DNA of 64,000 bases from Exiguobacterium sp. SL-9. GTDB taxonomy: Bacteria > Bacillota > Bacilli > Exiguobacteriales > Exiguobacteriaceae. Numbering within the stretch: the stretch's first letter is position 1; the number at the start of each line of letters is the position of its first letter. The stretch is from assembly GCF_004336985.1 (NCBI RefSeq), contig NZ_SJUO01000002.1:434001-498000 (forward strand), in the 5' to 3' direction. Both the position numbers and the translations under genes were made by a program. Under the pieces are notes generated by a model. It ran no database searches, had not been told where the DNA came from, and saw nothing but the letters and a program-made list of their open reading frames with translations. Of the stretch, positions 20,751 through 29,754 are shown piece by piece.

Positions 20751-23162
20751 TCAGTTCCGAAGTGGCTTGCCTTTGACGAGCATATGTTGCATCCGTTGCT
20801 GCGACTTCGGTTCCCCGATGAGGCTTAGGAACGCCTCGCGCTCGATGTCGAGGAAGTACTGCTCGTCGACCATCGTGCCGTATGCCAAATCGCCGCCGCT
20901 GATGACGTGGGCAAGTTTTTTCGCGATCTTCAGATCGTGTTCAGAGATATAGCCACCGTAGAACATCTCGTACGCCGCGAGTTCAAGCGTCGCTTTCCCC
21001 GTTTGACCGACGACCGGCAACTTCTCACGAACCGGTGCCGTATAGCCGTCAGTGAGACCGAGCACTGTCTGTTTCGCATCGAACGTCAAGTGGTCGCGGT
21101 TCATCGAGATGCCGTCGACCGGACGGTGATAGCCGAGCGCTTTCGCGTCATAGGCCGATTTCGATACTTTCGCCATCGCGATGTTCTCGAACGTCTGTTG
21201 CGCCGCCTTCTCGATGTTTTGCATCGATTTCGGTGTCTGTTCAAGCAGACGACGGTACGTGTTGACGTTCCCGCCCCCACCTGGGATGAGGCCGACACCG
21301 ACTTCGACGAGACCCATATACGTCTCGAGCGCCGTCTGCATGCGTGCGGCCGGCAAACTGATCTCGGTTCCGCCGCCGAGCGTCATGCCGTAAGGCGCGA
21401 CGACGACCGGGCGACCCGCATAGCGAATCTTCTGGACGACTTGTTGGAACTTGTTGATGATCCAATCGAGCTCGTACCAGTTCTCGTCTTCCGCTTCCAT
21501 GAGCATCATCGCGAGGTTGGCGCCGACACAGAAGTTCTTGCCGTCGTTGGCGAGGACAAGTCCTTTGAAGTCGGTCTCGACGAGGTCGATTGACTGTTCG
21601 ATCATCTGCATAATGTCGACACCGATTGCATTGTTCGGTGACGTGAACTCGAGGGCGACGACGTCGTCGCCGATATCGATGAGGCGGGCCCCACCGTTCT
21701 CGAGCACGATGCCGTTCGACTTGGCGAGCGGTGCGAGTTTCACTTCTTTCGGGTTGACGGTCTTCTCGACATACGTATGTGACGCTTGGTCGTAATACTG
21801 GTCTCCCTTATAGAATGTCGTGTGTCCGGCAGCGAGCATCTCGTCAATCCACGCCGGGACGTCATAACCTTCTGACTTCATGCGGGCGACCGATTTCTCG
21901 ACACCGAGTGCATCCCACGTTTCGAACGGTCCGAATTTCCAGCCGAAGCCCCACTTCATCGCGTCATCGATGGCGACGATCGAGTCACTGATTTCACCTG
22001 TGAGGCGAGCCGAGTAGACGAGCGTCTTCGCCGTGACCGGCCAGAGAAGTTGTCCGATGCGTCCTTTGTTCAAAATGGCGCCTTTCAGCTTCGCTTTCGA
22101 GCCTGGGAGCGACTTGATTTGGTCGAGTTCTGGACCTGTAATCGCTTTCAATTGTTCGTATTCGAACGTCTCAAGATTCAGCTCCTGGATGACTTTGCCG
22201 TCCTTCTTATAGAAGCCTTGTCCAGCCTTTTGACCGATCCAACCCTTCTCGACGAGCGTCTTCATTTCAGCAGGGACGTCGAACGTATCCTTCTCGTCAC
22301 CGGCGTCGAGCGTCTCATAGACGTTTCCGGCGACGTGGACGAACGTATCGATACCGACGACGTCGAGCGTGCGGAATGTCGCCGATTTTGGCCGGCCGAT
22401 GAGCGGTCCGGTGATCGAGTCCATCTCGCCGATCGAGGCGTTCTGCTTGAGCATCTCTTCGAACGTGACGAGGAGGCCGTACGTGCCGATGCGGTTGCCG
22501 ATGAAGTTCGGCGTGTCTTTCGCTTCGACGACGCCTTTCCCGAGACGGTCCTCAGCGAAGCGGGCCATGAAATCGATGACCGGGCGCGCCGTCTTCTCCG
22601 TCGGGATGAGTTCGAGCAGTTTCAAATAACGCGGTGGGTTGAAGAAGTGTGTCCCGAGGAAACGGGTCTTCAAGCCTTCTGGCAATACGCTCGCCATCGC
22701 CTCGATTGAGATACCGGACGTGTTCGAGCTGAGAATCGCGTCTTCACGGATGTAAGGTGCGATGTTCTCAAACAGCTGTTGTTTCACGTCGAGCCGTTCG
22801 ACGACAACTTCGATGACCCAGTCCGCTTCCTTCAAACGCTCGAGATCATCTTCTAAGTTCCCCACGTCGATGAAGTTCAAGTGCTCCGCCGTCGCGAGCG
22901 GTGCCGGATTTTGTTTCAATAGCTTCTGACGGTTCTCGGAAGCGATGCGGTTCCGCACTTCTGGTGACTCGAGCGTGAGCCCTTTCGCTTCTTCTTTCGC
23001 CGTCAATTCACGTGGTACGATGTCGAGCATGAGCGAACGAATCCCCGCGTTCGCCAAGTGTGCTGCAATCCCCGCCCCCATTACTCCTGAACCGATGACG
23101 ACCGCAAAACGGATATTGCTCGTCAAACGGAGGTCGGCTGATTGTTCGATGTGACTCGTCAT
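20751..23162 (-). CDS. fadN: FadN, enoyl-CoA hydratase/3-hydroxyacyl-CoA dehydrogenase
   Basis: An 803-aa bifunctional enzyme. The N-terminal half is a hydroxyacyl-CoA dehydrogenase with a Rossmann motif GSGVMGAGIAAHLANAG at about residues 24-40 and the conserved THFFNPPRY; the C-terminal part holds a crotonase fold (KGLVLANDGKNFCVGANLA, PYGMTLGGGTEISL). The domain order (dehydrogenase first) is that of the Bacillus FadN. It is the first gene of fadNAE, directly downstream of FadR-type operators. Confidence 0.95.
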   Translation of the reverse strand: MTSHIEQSADLRLTSNIRFAVVIGSGVMGAGIAAHLANAGIRSLMLDIVPRELTAKEEAKGLTLESPEVRNRIASENRQKLLKQNPAPLATAEHLNFIDVGNLEDDLERLKEADWVIEVVVERLDVKQQLFENIAPYIREDAILSSNTSGISIEAMASVLPEGLKTRFLGTHFFNPPRYLKLLELIPTEKTARPVIDFMARFAEDRLGKGVVEAKDTPNFIGNRIGTYGLLVTFEEMLKQNASIGEMDSITGPLIGRPKSATFRTLDVVGIDTFVHVAGNVYETLDAGDEKDTFDVPAEMKTLVEKGWIGQKAGQGFYKKDGKVIQELNLETFEYEQLKAITGPELDQIKSLPGSKAKLKGAILNKGRIGQLLWPVTAKTLVYSARLTGEISDSIVAIDDAMKWGFGWKFGPFETWDALGVEKSVARMKSEGYDVPAWIDEMLAAGHTTFYKGDQYYDQASHTYVEKTVNPKEVKLAPLAKSNGIVLENGGARLIDIGDDVVALEFTSPNNAIGVDIMQMIEQSIDLVETDFKGLVLANDGKNFCVGANLAMMLMEAEDENWYELDWIINKFQQVVQKIRYAGRPVVVAPYGMTLGGGTEISLPAARMQTALETYMGLVEVGVGLIPGGGGNVNTYRRLLEQTPKSMQNIEKAAQQTFENIAMAKVSKSAYDAKALGYHRPVDGISMNRDHLTFDAKQTVLGLTDGYTAPVREKLPVVGQTGKATLELAAYEMFYGGYISEHDLKIAKKLAHVISGGDLAYGTMVDEQYFLDIEREAFLSLIGEPKSQQRMQHMLVKGKPLRN

Positions 23163-23180
23163 ATTGTTCCCCCCTCAATG

Positions 23181-23198
23181 AGAATGAATAGTGATTCA
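23181..23198. promoter_or_regulatory. FadR-type operator, site 1
   Basis: AGAATGAATAGTGATTCA matches the B. subtilis FadR (YsiA) consensus TGAATGA-MTAN-TCATTCA at 16 of 18 positions (recalled consensus). It lies between the promoter and the fadN start codon. Confidence 0.75.
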
Positions 23199-23244
23199 TT
23201 TCAAGCGTAAAAAAAATCGCAATCACCATCGTGTTTACTCTTCT

Positions 23245-23273
23245 ATCATAAATGAATGACAATTCATTCGCAA
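23245..23273 (-). promoter_or_regulatory. fadNAE promoter with FadR-type operator, site 2
   Basis: -35 TTGCGA (23273-23268), 17-nt spacer and -10 TATGAT (23250-23245). A second FadR-like palindrome, TGAATGACAATTCATTCG (23253-23270), fills the spacer, so binding would block RNA polymerase. Acyl-CoA would relieve repression. Confidence 0.8.
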
Positions 23274-23312
23274 GCGTTCATTTTTCAAATTCGTTCCAAT
23301 TTCACTGAGGAC

Positions 23313-23338
23313 GATTTATTTATCGGTCACTGTGGTAT
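23313..23338 (+). promoter_or_regulatory. Possible sigma-B-type promoter of the SDR gene
   Basis: GATTTA and TGGTAT are spaced by 14 nt, resembling GTTTAA-N14-GGGTAT. Related Bacillus SDR genes (yhdF, ydaD types) belong to the general stress regulon. The match is imperfect. Confidence 0.3.
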
Positions 23339-23376
23339 AGACACAAAGAGTCAATTTTAGAAAGGGGAACGTATAC

Positions 23377-24279
23377 ATGAGTGAGAATCGTTTAAACACA
23401 GTGGGGAACCGACATGATTTTGAATCGTTCAAGAAGGACGGCCAAGAGCAAGCCCATCAACCGGGGATCGACTCGAAGATGGAGCCGTTCCCGATTTATG
23501 AGCGTGAAGGGTATAAAGGAAGCGACAAATTAAAAGATAAAGTGGCCATCATCACAGGTGGTGATTCCGGCATCGGAAAATCGGTCGCCATCTTCTTCGC
23601 CCATGAAGGCGCGAACACGGTCATCGTCTATAAAGACCAAAACGAGCTCGAGGACGCCGAGGCGACGAAAGAGCGCATCGAAGAGCTCGGCCAAGCGTGT
23701 CTGTTGCTGCAAGGGGATATCGGCGACTCAGCCTTCTGCCAAGACGTCGTCAAAGAGGCACTCGAGACGTTCGGACATTTGGATATCCTCGTCAATAACG
23801 CCGCCGAGCAGCATCCGCAAGAATCGCTCCTCGATATTTCGGACGAGCAACTCGAGCAGACGTTCCGCACGAACATCTTCAGCATGTTCTATTTGACGAA
23901 AGCCGCCCTTCCGTATCTAAACGAAGGTGCGAGCATCATCAATACGACGTCGATCACGGCGTACGAAGGTAACGACCAATTAATCGACTACTCGTCGACG
24001 AAAGGCGCGATCACGGCGTTCACGCGTTCGCTCGCCAAGAACTTGGCCGAGAAGAAGATTCGCGTCAATGGCGTCGCCCCAGGTCCGATTTGGACACCGC
24101 TCATCCCGGCGACGTTCCCGGCAGAAAAAGTCGCCTCGTTCGGTGACTCGGCCGAGATGAAACGTCCGGGTCAGCCGGCGGAACTTGCCCCGGCTTACGT
24201 CTATCTCGCAAGCGACGACTCGACGTACGTCAGCGGACAAGTCATGCACGTCAACGGCGGGACAGTCATTAACGGATAA
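23377..24279 (+). CDS. SDR-family oxidoreductase (YhdF/YdaD-like)
   Basis: A 300-aa short-chain dehydrogenase. A family-specific N-terminal extension (GIDSKMEPFPIYE) precedes the Rossmann core at about residue 55: TGGDSGIGKSVA, NNAAEQHP, catalytic Ser in NTTSITAYEG and YSSTKGA (Tyr-x-x-x-Lys), RVNGVAPGPIWTPL. The extension is typical of the Bacillus general-stress SDR group. Substrate is unknown. It stands alone, divergent from fadN, with AAAGGGG as ribosome binding site and a terminator after it. Confidence 0.9.
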   Translation: MSENRLNTVGNRHDFESFKKDGQEQAHQPGIDSKMEPFPIYEREGYKGSDKLKDKVAIITGGDSGIGKSVAIFFAHEGANTVIVYKDQNELEDAEATKERIEELGQACLLLQGDIGDSAFCQDVVKEALETFGHLDILVNNAAEQHPQESLLDISDEQLEQTFRTNIFSMFYLTKAALPYLNEGASIINTTSITAYEGNDQLIDYSSTKGAITAFTRSLAKNLAEKKIRVNGVAPGPIWTPLIPATFPAEKVASFGDSAEMKRPGQPAELAPAYVYLASDDSTYVSGQVMHVNGGTVING

Positions 24280-24290
24280 ACTTGTCAACA

Positions 24291-24319
24291 GGCCCAGTGT
24301 TCAGTCACTGGGTCTTTTT
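24291..24319 (+). terminator. Terminator of the SDR gene
   Basis: CCCAGTG / CACTGGG hairpin followed by TCTTTTTG. Confidence 0.9.
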
Positions 24320-24403
24320 GTTGGAAAATTAACCCATCCTATGTTAGCGTTGTTTGCAGACATTAACCCCGTCATTCAGACGGAAGGAAGGAGCCATTGG
24401 TGG

Positions 24404-24961
24404 ATGATTCATTACCGATTGACACAAGATGATTTTTTCGCTTTTCAAAAGAATTTCATCGGAACTTCGCCTTACCATAAAAGATTTTCTAGATTTTACA
24501 CGGCCATACTTTCGCTCCTTGCAGCTTACCTCGGGTTTGCACTCGTCATCATTTTGTTGCCTCGAACGATTTCTTCTGCCCCGCTCATTCTCGCACTCGC
24601 CGTCAGTGCTAGTGTATTGTCGGTGCTTCTCCAACTTCGCTTCTCTAAAAAAATGTACCAAAACATGACGCTTTTGCAATTTCGCTATGTGCTGAAACAA
24701 AATACGAAATGGCCACGTGACGTCACGTTGTATTTTAATGAGTTCGGACTCGAGGTCAACTCCCTTCATAACCACGTAAATAAACGGATTCAAGTCGCAT
24801 GGGAAGCAATCGAACGAGTGAGCGAAGACGAGACAAACTATTATTTATACCTTGAAGTAAGGGAAGCGATTATTGTCCCGAAGCAAAACAAAGCGCTCAG
24901 TGAGACTGAACAAGCTAAAATCAACGACTTGCTGCAAAAACATTTGAGCATCTCATTCTAA
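24404..24961 (+). CDS. YcxB-like protein, paralogue 1
   Basis: A 185-aa protein with the YcxB-like layout: N-terminal LTQDDFFAFQKNF, two membrane segments at about residues 40-80, then a cytosolic C-terminal part ending in WEAIERVSEDETNYYLYLEVREAIIVPKQ. I place the start at the ATG at 24404 (MIHYRLTQDD) with GGAAGGAAGGAG 11 nt upstream. It is one of four paralogues in this window. The family has no known biochemical function. It forms a pair with the gene 95 nt downstream. Confidence 0.8.
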   Translation: MIHYRLTQDDFFAFQKNFIGTSPYHKRFSRFYTAILSLLAAYLGFALVIILLPRTISSAPLILALAVSASVLSVLLQLRFSKKMYQNMTLLQFRYVLKQNTKWPRDVTLYFNEFGLEVNSLHNHVNKRIQVAWEAIERVSEDETNYYLYLEVREAIIVPKQNKALSETEQAKINDLLQKHLSISF

Positions 24962-25055
24962 TCGCCTATTGCATCAAGAGTTCGACGTGATTCTACGTCT
25001 GTATGGAAGGCAATGGATGAGCAAGACTATGATTTAACTCAGAAAGGAGTAGCAA

Positions 25056-25619
25056 ATGGTCACCACATATAAAATGACACTTGAAGACTTTCTATCATTT
25101 CATAATGATTTGAGTCACCATTCAAACCTATATCAACGAAATCGTAAACTATGGCTGTTCATTATGATGATCCCTACGTTCGCTCTCGGCTATGTGCTTA
25201 CGGCCTTTGTCTTACCTCGCCCCGAGTCTCCTGTTTTATTTTATTTACTCCCAGTAGGTGTCGGGATTTTGTTCACGCTGTTACTCAGGCCACTCCTAAA
25301 GGATTTGCACGGCCCATTCGTCATTTGGATATCTCGGCAGCAACTAAAAAAACATAACATTTGGCCAAAAGACATCACGCTCCACTTTAATGACACCCAT
25401 GTCGAGATGCATGTCGTTCGTGGTAAAGTCAGTCGAACGACGCAAGTCCCTTGGACATCTATTTTCAAAGTGAATGAGGATGAGACACATCGTTTCCTGT
25501 ATTACGAAGAAGATGAAGCCTTGATCATTCCTAAGGCAAGAGACGGAATCACGGAAGTCGAACAAAGTGAAATCGATCGGATACTTGAAAAACATCTAGC
25601 GACACCGATAAACGGATGA
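25056..25619 (+). CDS. YcxB-like protein, paralogue 2
   Basis: A 187-aa protein with the same order as its neighbour: LEDFLSFHNDLS, two membrane segments (about residues 32-75), WPKDITLHFND, VPWTSIFKVNEDETHRFLYYEEDEALIIPK. It has AAAGGAG upstream of the start codon. The divergence from paralogue 1 is large, so the duplication is not recent. It overlaps or abuts the next gene, whose start lies 23 nt further on. Confidence 0.82.
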   Translation: MVTTYKMTLEDFLSFHNDLSHHSNLYQRNRKLWLFIMMIPTFALGYVLTAFVLPRPESPVLFYLLPVGVGILFTLLLRPLLKDLHGPFVIWISRQQLKKHNIWPKDITLHFNDTHVEMHVVRGKVSRTTQVPWTSIFKVNEDETHRFLYYEEDEALIIPKARDGITEVEQSEIDRILEKHLATPING

Positions 25620-25642
25620 CTTTAGTATATGGAGGGAATTCT

Positions 25643-26062
25643 ATGAATGAGCAGCATTATGACGACGAGTATGAAGAAGAGTACAACGAAGACATTTTAG
25701 AGTTCGATCCTCACTTTGACCATGATGCCAAGATGGAAATCAACTTGAACGCAGCTGGCGTCAATTTCATCGGCAACGCGGAAGGCTACCTCGCCCTCGC
25801 GCGAATGTTTACGTTTTTAGCGCAAACACATATGTACATTCGGATGGAGAATCCCCCTTCCCCTGACGTAAATACTTCCTACGGATATGGTCCGTACCAT
25901 ATGGCTGATTTCATCCGAAGAGACTTCATTCAAAATAAACAATATCTATTTAATCCAGGCGCGCTGGGTGAAGTGCACCCAGAAGAACACCAAGAGCTTT
26001 TCTTTTGGCTATCCGATCAAATCGGTCCAGATTTTTGGGTAGATAAAGATGAAGAAGAATAA
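25643..26062 (+). CDS. Acidic hypothetical protein, Imm32-like in pattern
   Basis: A 139-aa very acidic soluble protein with poly-Asp/Glu at both ends. The central VNFIGNAEGYLALARMFTFLAQTHMYIRM resembles the GNxEGLLxLAxxL segment of Imm32-like proteins; the resemblance is from memory and weak. The ATG at 25643 has GGAGGG upstream. It follows the YcxB pair in the same direction and may be co-transcribed with it. Its function is unknown. Confidence 0.7.
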   Translation: MNEQHYDDEYEEEYNEDILEFDPHFDHDAKMEINLNAAGVNFIGNAEGYLALARMFTFLAQTHMYIRMENPPSPDVNTSYGYGPYHMADFIRRDFIQNKQYLFNPGALGEVHPEEHQELFFWLSDQIGPDFWVDKDEEE

Positions 26063-26183
26063 AGAATTGAACCATGGCACAGCTTTTTTAACAAACAGAC
26101 CCGCTGGTTATTAGGCAGAGAAACAAGCATGAGTCCAGAACAACCTATATGGGCGACATCATCAAATAACAGAACATACATCA

Positions 26184-26220
26184 AAAAAGCACGAACGCCC
26201 TCGACGGACGTTCGTGCTTT
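26184..26220 (-). terminator. Terminator of the proline dehydrogenase gene
   Basis: AAAGCACGAACG / CGTTCGTGCTTT stem with T-run on the minus strand. Confidence 0.9.
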
Positions 26221-26222
26221 GC

Positions 26223-27140
26223 TTATTTCTTGACCATTCCTTTTAAGACGAACGCGACGTTCGCCGGACGTTCCGCGAGGCGGCGCATGAAGTAGCCGTA
26301 CCAATCACGGCCGTATGGCACGTAGACGCGGACTTTGTAACCTTGGCGGACGAGCTCGAGTTGACGCTCGACCCGGATGCCATATAGCATTTGGAACTCG
26401 AACTGGTCGAGTGGGATGTTGTTCAGTTTCACATGCTCGATGACCGCATCGATCATGTGGTCGTCATGTGTTGCGATAGAGGCGTAGTTCCCGTTCGCCA
26501 GATGGAGTTTGACGAGCTTCAAGTAGTTGTGGTCGACGTCTTCCTTTTCGGGGAAAGCGACGGTCGCCGGTTCCTTGTAAGCTCCTTTGACGATGCGAAG
26601 GTTCGGCTTGAGTGGTGCGAGATGGTTGATATCATCTTCCGAGCGGTACAAATATGACTGGATGACCGTCCCGAGGCCGTCGAAGTCCGCTTTCAACGTT
26701 TTGAACAAGTCGAGCGTTTTCTCACAGCGTGCCTCGTCCTCCATATCGATGGCGACGAAGACACCAACTTCTTTCGCCGTCGTCAAGATTTGACGCATAT
26801 TGTCTTCAATCAACTCGTCCGAGATGTCGAACCCGAGCGACGTCAGCTTGAGCGACATGTAGGCGTCGAGCTGCTCTTCGGCCATAATTTCAATCGCTCG
26901 GATGATCTCATCACGGTTCTCGTTCGCTTCCGCGACCGTCGTGATGAACTCCCCTAAATGGTCGACCGTGACCGATAGCCCTTTCGCATTCAATTCGCGA
27001 ATCGTCGGCACCGACGTCTTGAAGTCTTCCCCCGCCACAAAGCGCGAAGCTCCGAACCGAAGCCCGTATTTTTTAGCCAAACTGTTGAGTGTTTTGTTTT
27101 GAGACATGTAGATAAATCCATCGCGCAACACTTTTTCCAT
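26223..27140 (-). CDS. Proline dehydrogenase (FAD)
   Basis: A 305-aa single-domain proline dehydrogenase: TIM barrel with VTVDHLGEF, VAIDMEDEARCEKTL, VKGAYKEP, IATHDDHMIDAVIEH, FEFQMLYGIR and the final VYVPYGRDWYGYFMRRLAERPAN, which binds FAD and proline. The start is the ATG at 27140 behind AAGGGGG. In Bacillus the homologue (fadM/yusM) lies next to fadNAE, so the order here keeps that link. It oxidises proline to pyrroline-5-carboxylate; no P5C dehydrogenase gene is in the window. Confidence 0.95.
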   Translation of the reverse strand: MEKVLRDGFIYMSQNKTLNSLAKKYGLRFGASRFVAGEDFKTSVPTIRELNAKGLSVTVDHLGEFITTVAEANENRDEIIRAIEIMAEEQLDAYMSLKLTSLGFDISDELIEDNMRQILTTAKEVGVFVAIDMEDEARCEKTLDLFKTLKADFDGLGTVIQSYLYRSEDDINHLAPLKPNLRIVKGAYKEPATVAFPEKEDVDHNYLKLVKLHLANGNYASIATHDDHMIDAVIEHVKLNNIPLDQFEFQMLYGIRVERQLELVRQGYKVRVYVPYGRDWYGYFMRRLAERPANVAFVLKGMVKK

Positions 27141-27265
27141 CTGATTTTCCCCCTTACGTTTACACCCATCTATCTCTATGACGATGTCTGAAATTATTAT
27201 GACATACAAACGTCCATTCGTCTGTAATTTTGTAATCGTTTTCAGCATTTCATTTCCTTATCTTT

Positions 27266-27293
27266 ATAAAAAATAGACGCCCCGTCGGACGTC
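27266..27293 (-). terminator. Probable terminator of the HlyIII gene
   Basis: GACG-CC / GG-CGTC short stem followed by a T-run on the minus strand. Confidence 0.65.
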
Positions 27294-27297
27294 CGTT

Positions 27298-27969
27298 TCA
27301 AAGGCCTGTATTCGGTGCCACATAGAGCAAAATACTGAGGAAAACGAACACGCTCCCCGCTAGGACGAACAGGTGCCAAATCGCATGGTTGAACGGCAGT
27401 TTCTGCCATACGTAGAAGATGATCCCGACCGAATAGGCGATCCCGCCGGCGAGGAGCAACATGAAACCATTATGACCGAGCGACTCGTACAATGGACGGA
27501 TGGCGATTAAACAAATCCAACCGAGACCGAGGTAGGTCACGTTCGACACCCACATGTATTTCCCCGTCGAGAACAACTTCCAGACGATCCCTAGCACAGC
27601 AACGCCCCAAACGATACCGAACAACGTCCAACCGAGCGTCCCTTTGAGTGACACGAGCGCGAATGGCGTATAACTCCCGGCAATGAGTAAGTAAATCCCA
27701 GCGTGATCGAACACTTGGAGTACGCGTTTCGCGCGTGGATGCGGAATCGCATGCATGAGCGTCGAGAATAGGTACAGTAAAATCATCGATGCCCCGAACA
27801 CGCTCACCGCGATGACGTTGCCTGTACTGCCCGTCTCCGTTGCCGTCATGACAAGCAAGACGAGCGCGACGATGCTGAAGATGACCCCGAGGCCATGGGT
27901 GATGGCACTCGCAATCTCTTCCCCGAGCGTATCGGCATGGAGCATGTCTTTTAGCTTCTCTTGATCCAT
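27298..27969 (-). CDS. Hemolysin III-family (PAQR-type) membrane protein
   Basis: A 223-aa protein with seven predicted membrane helices. Conserved PAQR/HlyIII residues are seen: SAITHGLG near the N-terminus, the STLMHAIPHPRAKRVLQVFDHAGIYLLIAGSYTP segment with Ser, His and Asp, and the C-terminal HAIWHLFVLAG. The His/Asp set is thought to bind zinc and to give hydrolase activity in PAQR relatives. The true role in bacteria is unknown. It stands alone. Confidence 0.92.
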   Translation of the reverse strand: MDQEKLKDMLHADTLGEEIASAITHGLGVIFSIVALVLLVMTATETGSTGNVIAVSVFGASMILLYLFSTLMHAIPHPRAKRVLQVFDHAGIYLLIAGSYTPFALVSLKGTLGWTLFGIVWGVAVLGIVWKLFSTGKYMWVSNVTYLGLGWICLIAIRPLYESLGHNGFMLLLAGGIAYSVGIIFYVWQKLPFNHAIWHLFVLAGSVFVFLSILLYVAPNTGL

Positions 27970-28030
27970 TCAGGTCCCACCTTTCAAATCTATTCCTCTA
28001 GTATGGTCATTTCCCGATTTCAACGCAAAC

Positions 28031-28061
28031 AAAAACATGGGCCGAAACGACCCATGTTTTT
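28031..28061 (-). terminator. Terminator of cstA
   Basis: AAAAACATGGG / CCCATGTTTTT perfect 11-bp stem, 3 nt past the cstA stop. Confidence 0.92.
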
Positions 28062-28064
28062 GGA

Positions 28065-29507
28065 TTATGCGACTTCCTTCACCGGGACGTCACATTCCAT
28101 ATTTTGTGCCCGCATCGCTTTGGCGCGCATGTGGAACAAGACGAGCAACGTGATTGTCCCGATCGTAGCGATGACGTACGGGATGACCCCATCCATCTTG
28201 AAGCCGATCGGTGCCGTCAAAATGTAGAACCAGACGGCATATAACATGAACGTGCCAGGGATGAGCGCAATATAGTGGTTGCGCCCTTTGATGTAGAGGT
28301 ACATCGCCCCGACGAACAAGGCGATGACCGCCGTCGTCTGGTTGGCCCAGTTGAAGTATTGCCAGAGCATTTGGAAGTCCATGTTCGTGAGCACGTACGA
28401 GATCGCGAAGAGCGGAAGCGCGATCCAAAGGCGTGACGAGAACTTCTTCTGTGCGACTTTCATGTAGTCGGCGATAATCATCCGTGCGCTACGGAACGCC
28501 GTGTCGCCTGACGTGATCGGTAAGACGATGACGCCGAGGATGGCGAGTGTTCCGCCGATGCTGCCGAGCATGAGTGTCGCCACTTCTTGGACGACGAGTG
28601 CCGGCGTACCGGTTTGAATCAATCCGAGCAATTCACCCGGCTCGAAGATGGCCATGGCGGCCCCGGCCCAAATCATGGCGATGACCGCTTCGACGATCAT
28701 CATGCCGTAGAAGATTTCACGGCCGTTGCTCTCTTTCATCGTCGTCCGCGAGATGATTGGCGACTGCGTGGCGTGGAAGCCTGAGAGCGCCCCACACGAG
28801 ATCGTGAAGAAGAGGAGCGGCCAAATCGGCAAGCCGTCCGGATGCATGTTCGTGAGTGTCATCTCTGGAATCTTGTAGCCTTGCGCGAACAGGCTGACGG
28901 CGATCCCGATGGCGCTAATCATGAGGAGCGCCCCGAAGAACGGGTAGATGCGGCCGATAATCTTATCGACCGGGAGGAGCGTCGCCAAGATGTAGTAGGC
29001 GAATACGGCGAAGATGACAATCGTGAGCGTCGTCGCGTTGCCGTCGAACAAGTTGTTGATCATGTTACTCGGTGACGTGACGAACACCGTCCCGACCAAA
29101 AGCAAAAGAAGCAGGGCGAAACCGTTGACGACGTGGCGGAGCGAACGGCCGAGGAACTTCTCAGCGAGTTGCGGCAAATGCGCCCCGTTGTTACGGAGCG
29201 AGATCATGCCCGTCAAATAGTCGTGCACCGCTCCGGCGAAGATCGATCCGAAGACGATCCACAGGAACGCGACCGGGCCGTAGAGCGCTCCCATGATCGG
29301 GCCGAAAATCGGGCCGACGCCGGCGATGTTCAACAGCTGAATCATCGAGTTCCGTTTCTTCCCCATCGGCACGTAGTCGATACCATCCTGTGACGCGTAG
29401 GCGGGCGTCATCCGTTCTTCCTTGATGCCGAACGTCTTCTCGACGTAGCTGCCGTACACTTTGTACCCGACGAATAGAATCGCCAAGGCGATAAAGAATG
29501 TAATCAT
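28065..29507 (-). CDS. cstA: CstA-family carbon starvation transporter
   Basis: A 480-aa membrane protein with about 12-14 helices, of the shorter CstA type. Family stretches are visible: NIAGVGPIFGPIMGALYGPVAFLWIVFG, HDYLTGMISLRNNGAHLPQLAEKFLG, GALSGFHATQSPIISRT, TSGDTAFRSARMIIADY. The proteins take up pyruvate or peptides when carbon is short. The start is the ATG at 29507 with AAGGGG upstream; an in-frame ATG at 29540 is less likely. A cre site over the transcription start suggests CcpA repression during sugar growth. Confidence 0.9.
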   Translation of the reverse strand: MITFFIALAILFVGYKVYGSYVEKTFGIKEERMTPAYASQDGIDYVPMGKKRNSMIQLLNIAGVGPIFGPIMGALYGPVAFLWIVFGSIFAGAVHDYLTGMISLRNNGAHLPQLAEKFLGRSLRHVVNGFALLLLLLVGTVFVTSPSNMINNLFDGNATTLTIVIFAVFAYYILATLLPVDKIIGRIYPFFGALLMISAIGIAVSLFAQGYKIPEMTLTNMHPDGLPIWPLLFFTISCGALSGFHATQSPIISRTTMKESNGREIFYGMMIVEAVIAMIWAGAAMAIFEPGELLGLIQTGTPALVVQEVATLMLGSIGGTLAILGVIVLPITSGDTAFRSARMIIADYMKVAQKKFSSRLWIALPLFAISYVLTNMDFQMLWQYFNWANQTTAVIALFVGAMYLYIKGRNHYIALIPGTFMLYAVWFYILTAPIGFKMDGVIPYVIATIGTITLLVLFHMRAKAMRAQNMECDVPVKEVA

Positions 29508-29586
29508 GTGTGCTGTCCCCTTTTGTACATATGTAGCCAATCCCCGTCGGTCCCGAAAAATGAATCCCGTTGTTTTACATGTATAA

Positions 29587-29635
29587 TGTAAACGCTTACG
29601 CGACTGATTATACAGAAGTTCCCAAAATTTTGTAA
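29587..29635 (-). promoter_or_regulatory. cstA promoter with a CcpA cre site
   Basis: -35 TTACAA (29635-29630), 17-nt spacer, -10 TATAAT (29612-29607). TGTAAACGCTTACG (29587-29600) fits the cre consensus TGNAANCGNTTNCA at all but the last position and lies across the expected start site. Confidence 0.82.
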
Positions 29636-29673
29636 GGGGTTTCGTTCACTTTTTTGACACGTTTTCGAGCGTC

Positions 29674-29700
29674 AAAAAACGGCGCCCTATCGGACGCCGT
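29674..29700 (-). terminator. Terminator without an obvious upstream host gene
   Basis: ACGGCGTCC / GGGCGCCGT-like hairpin with TTTTTT on the minus strand. The nearest upstream minus-strand gene is tnpB; the SLAP gene beyond it has its own terminator. It may end transcripts reading out of the TnpB element. A second inverted repeat (TTTTTGACRCG type, 29651-29679) overlaps it. Confidence 0.7.
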
Positions 29701-29754
29701 CTCTATCCAGAACAATTATTTCAGCAATTATTATTCGTGATGTTCGTATTTGGC

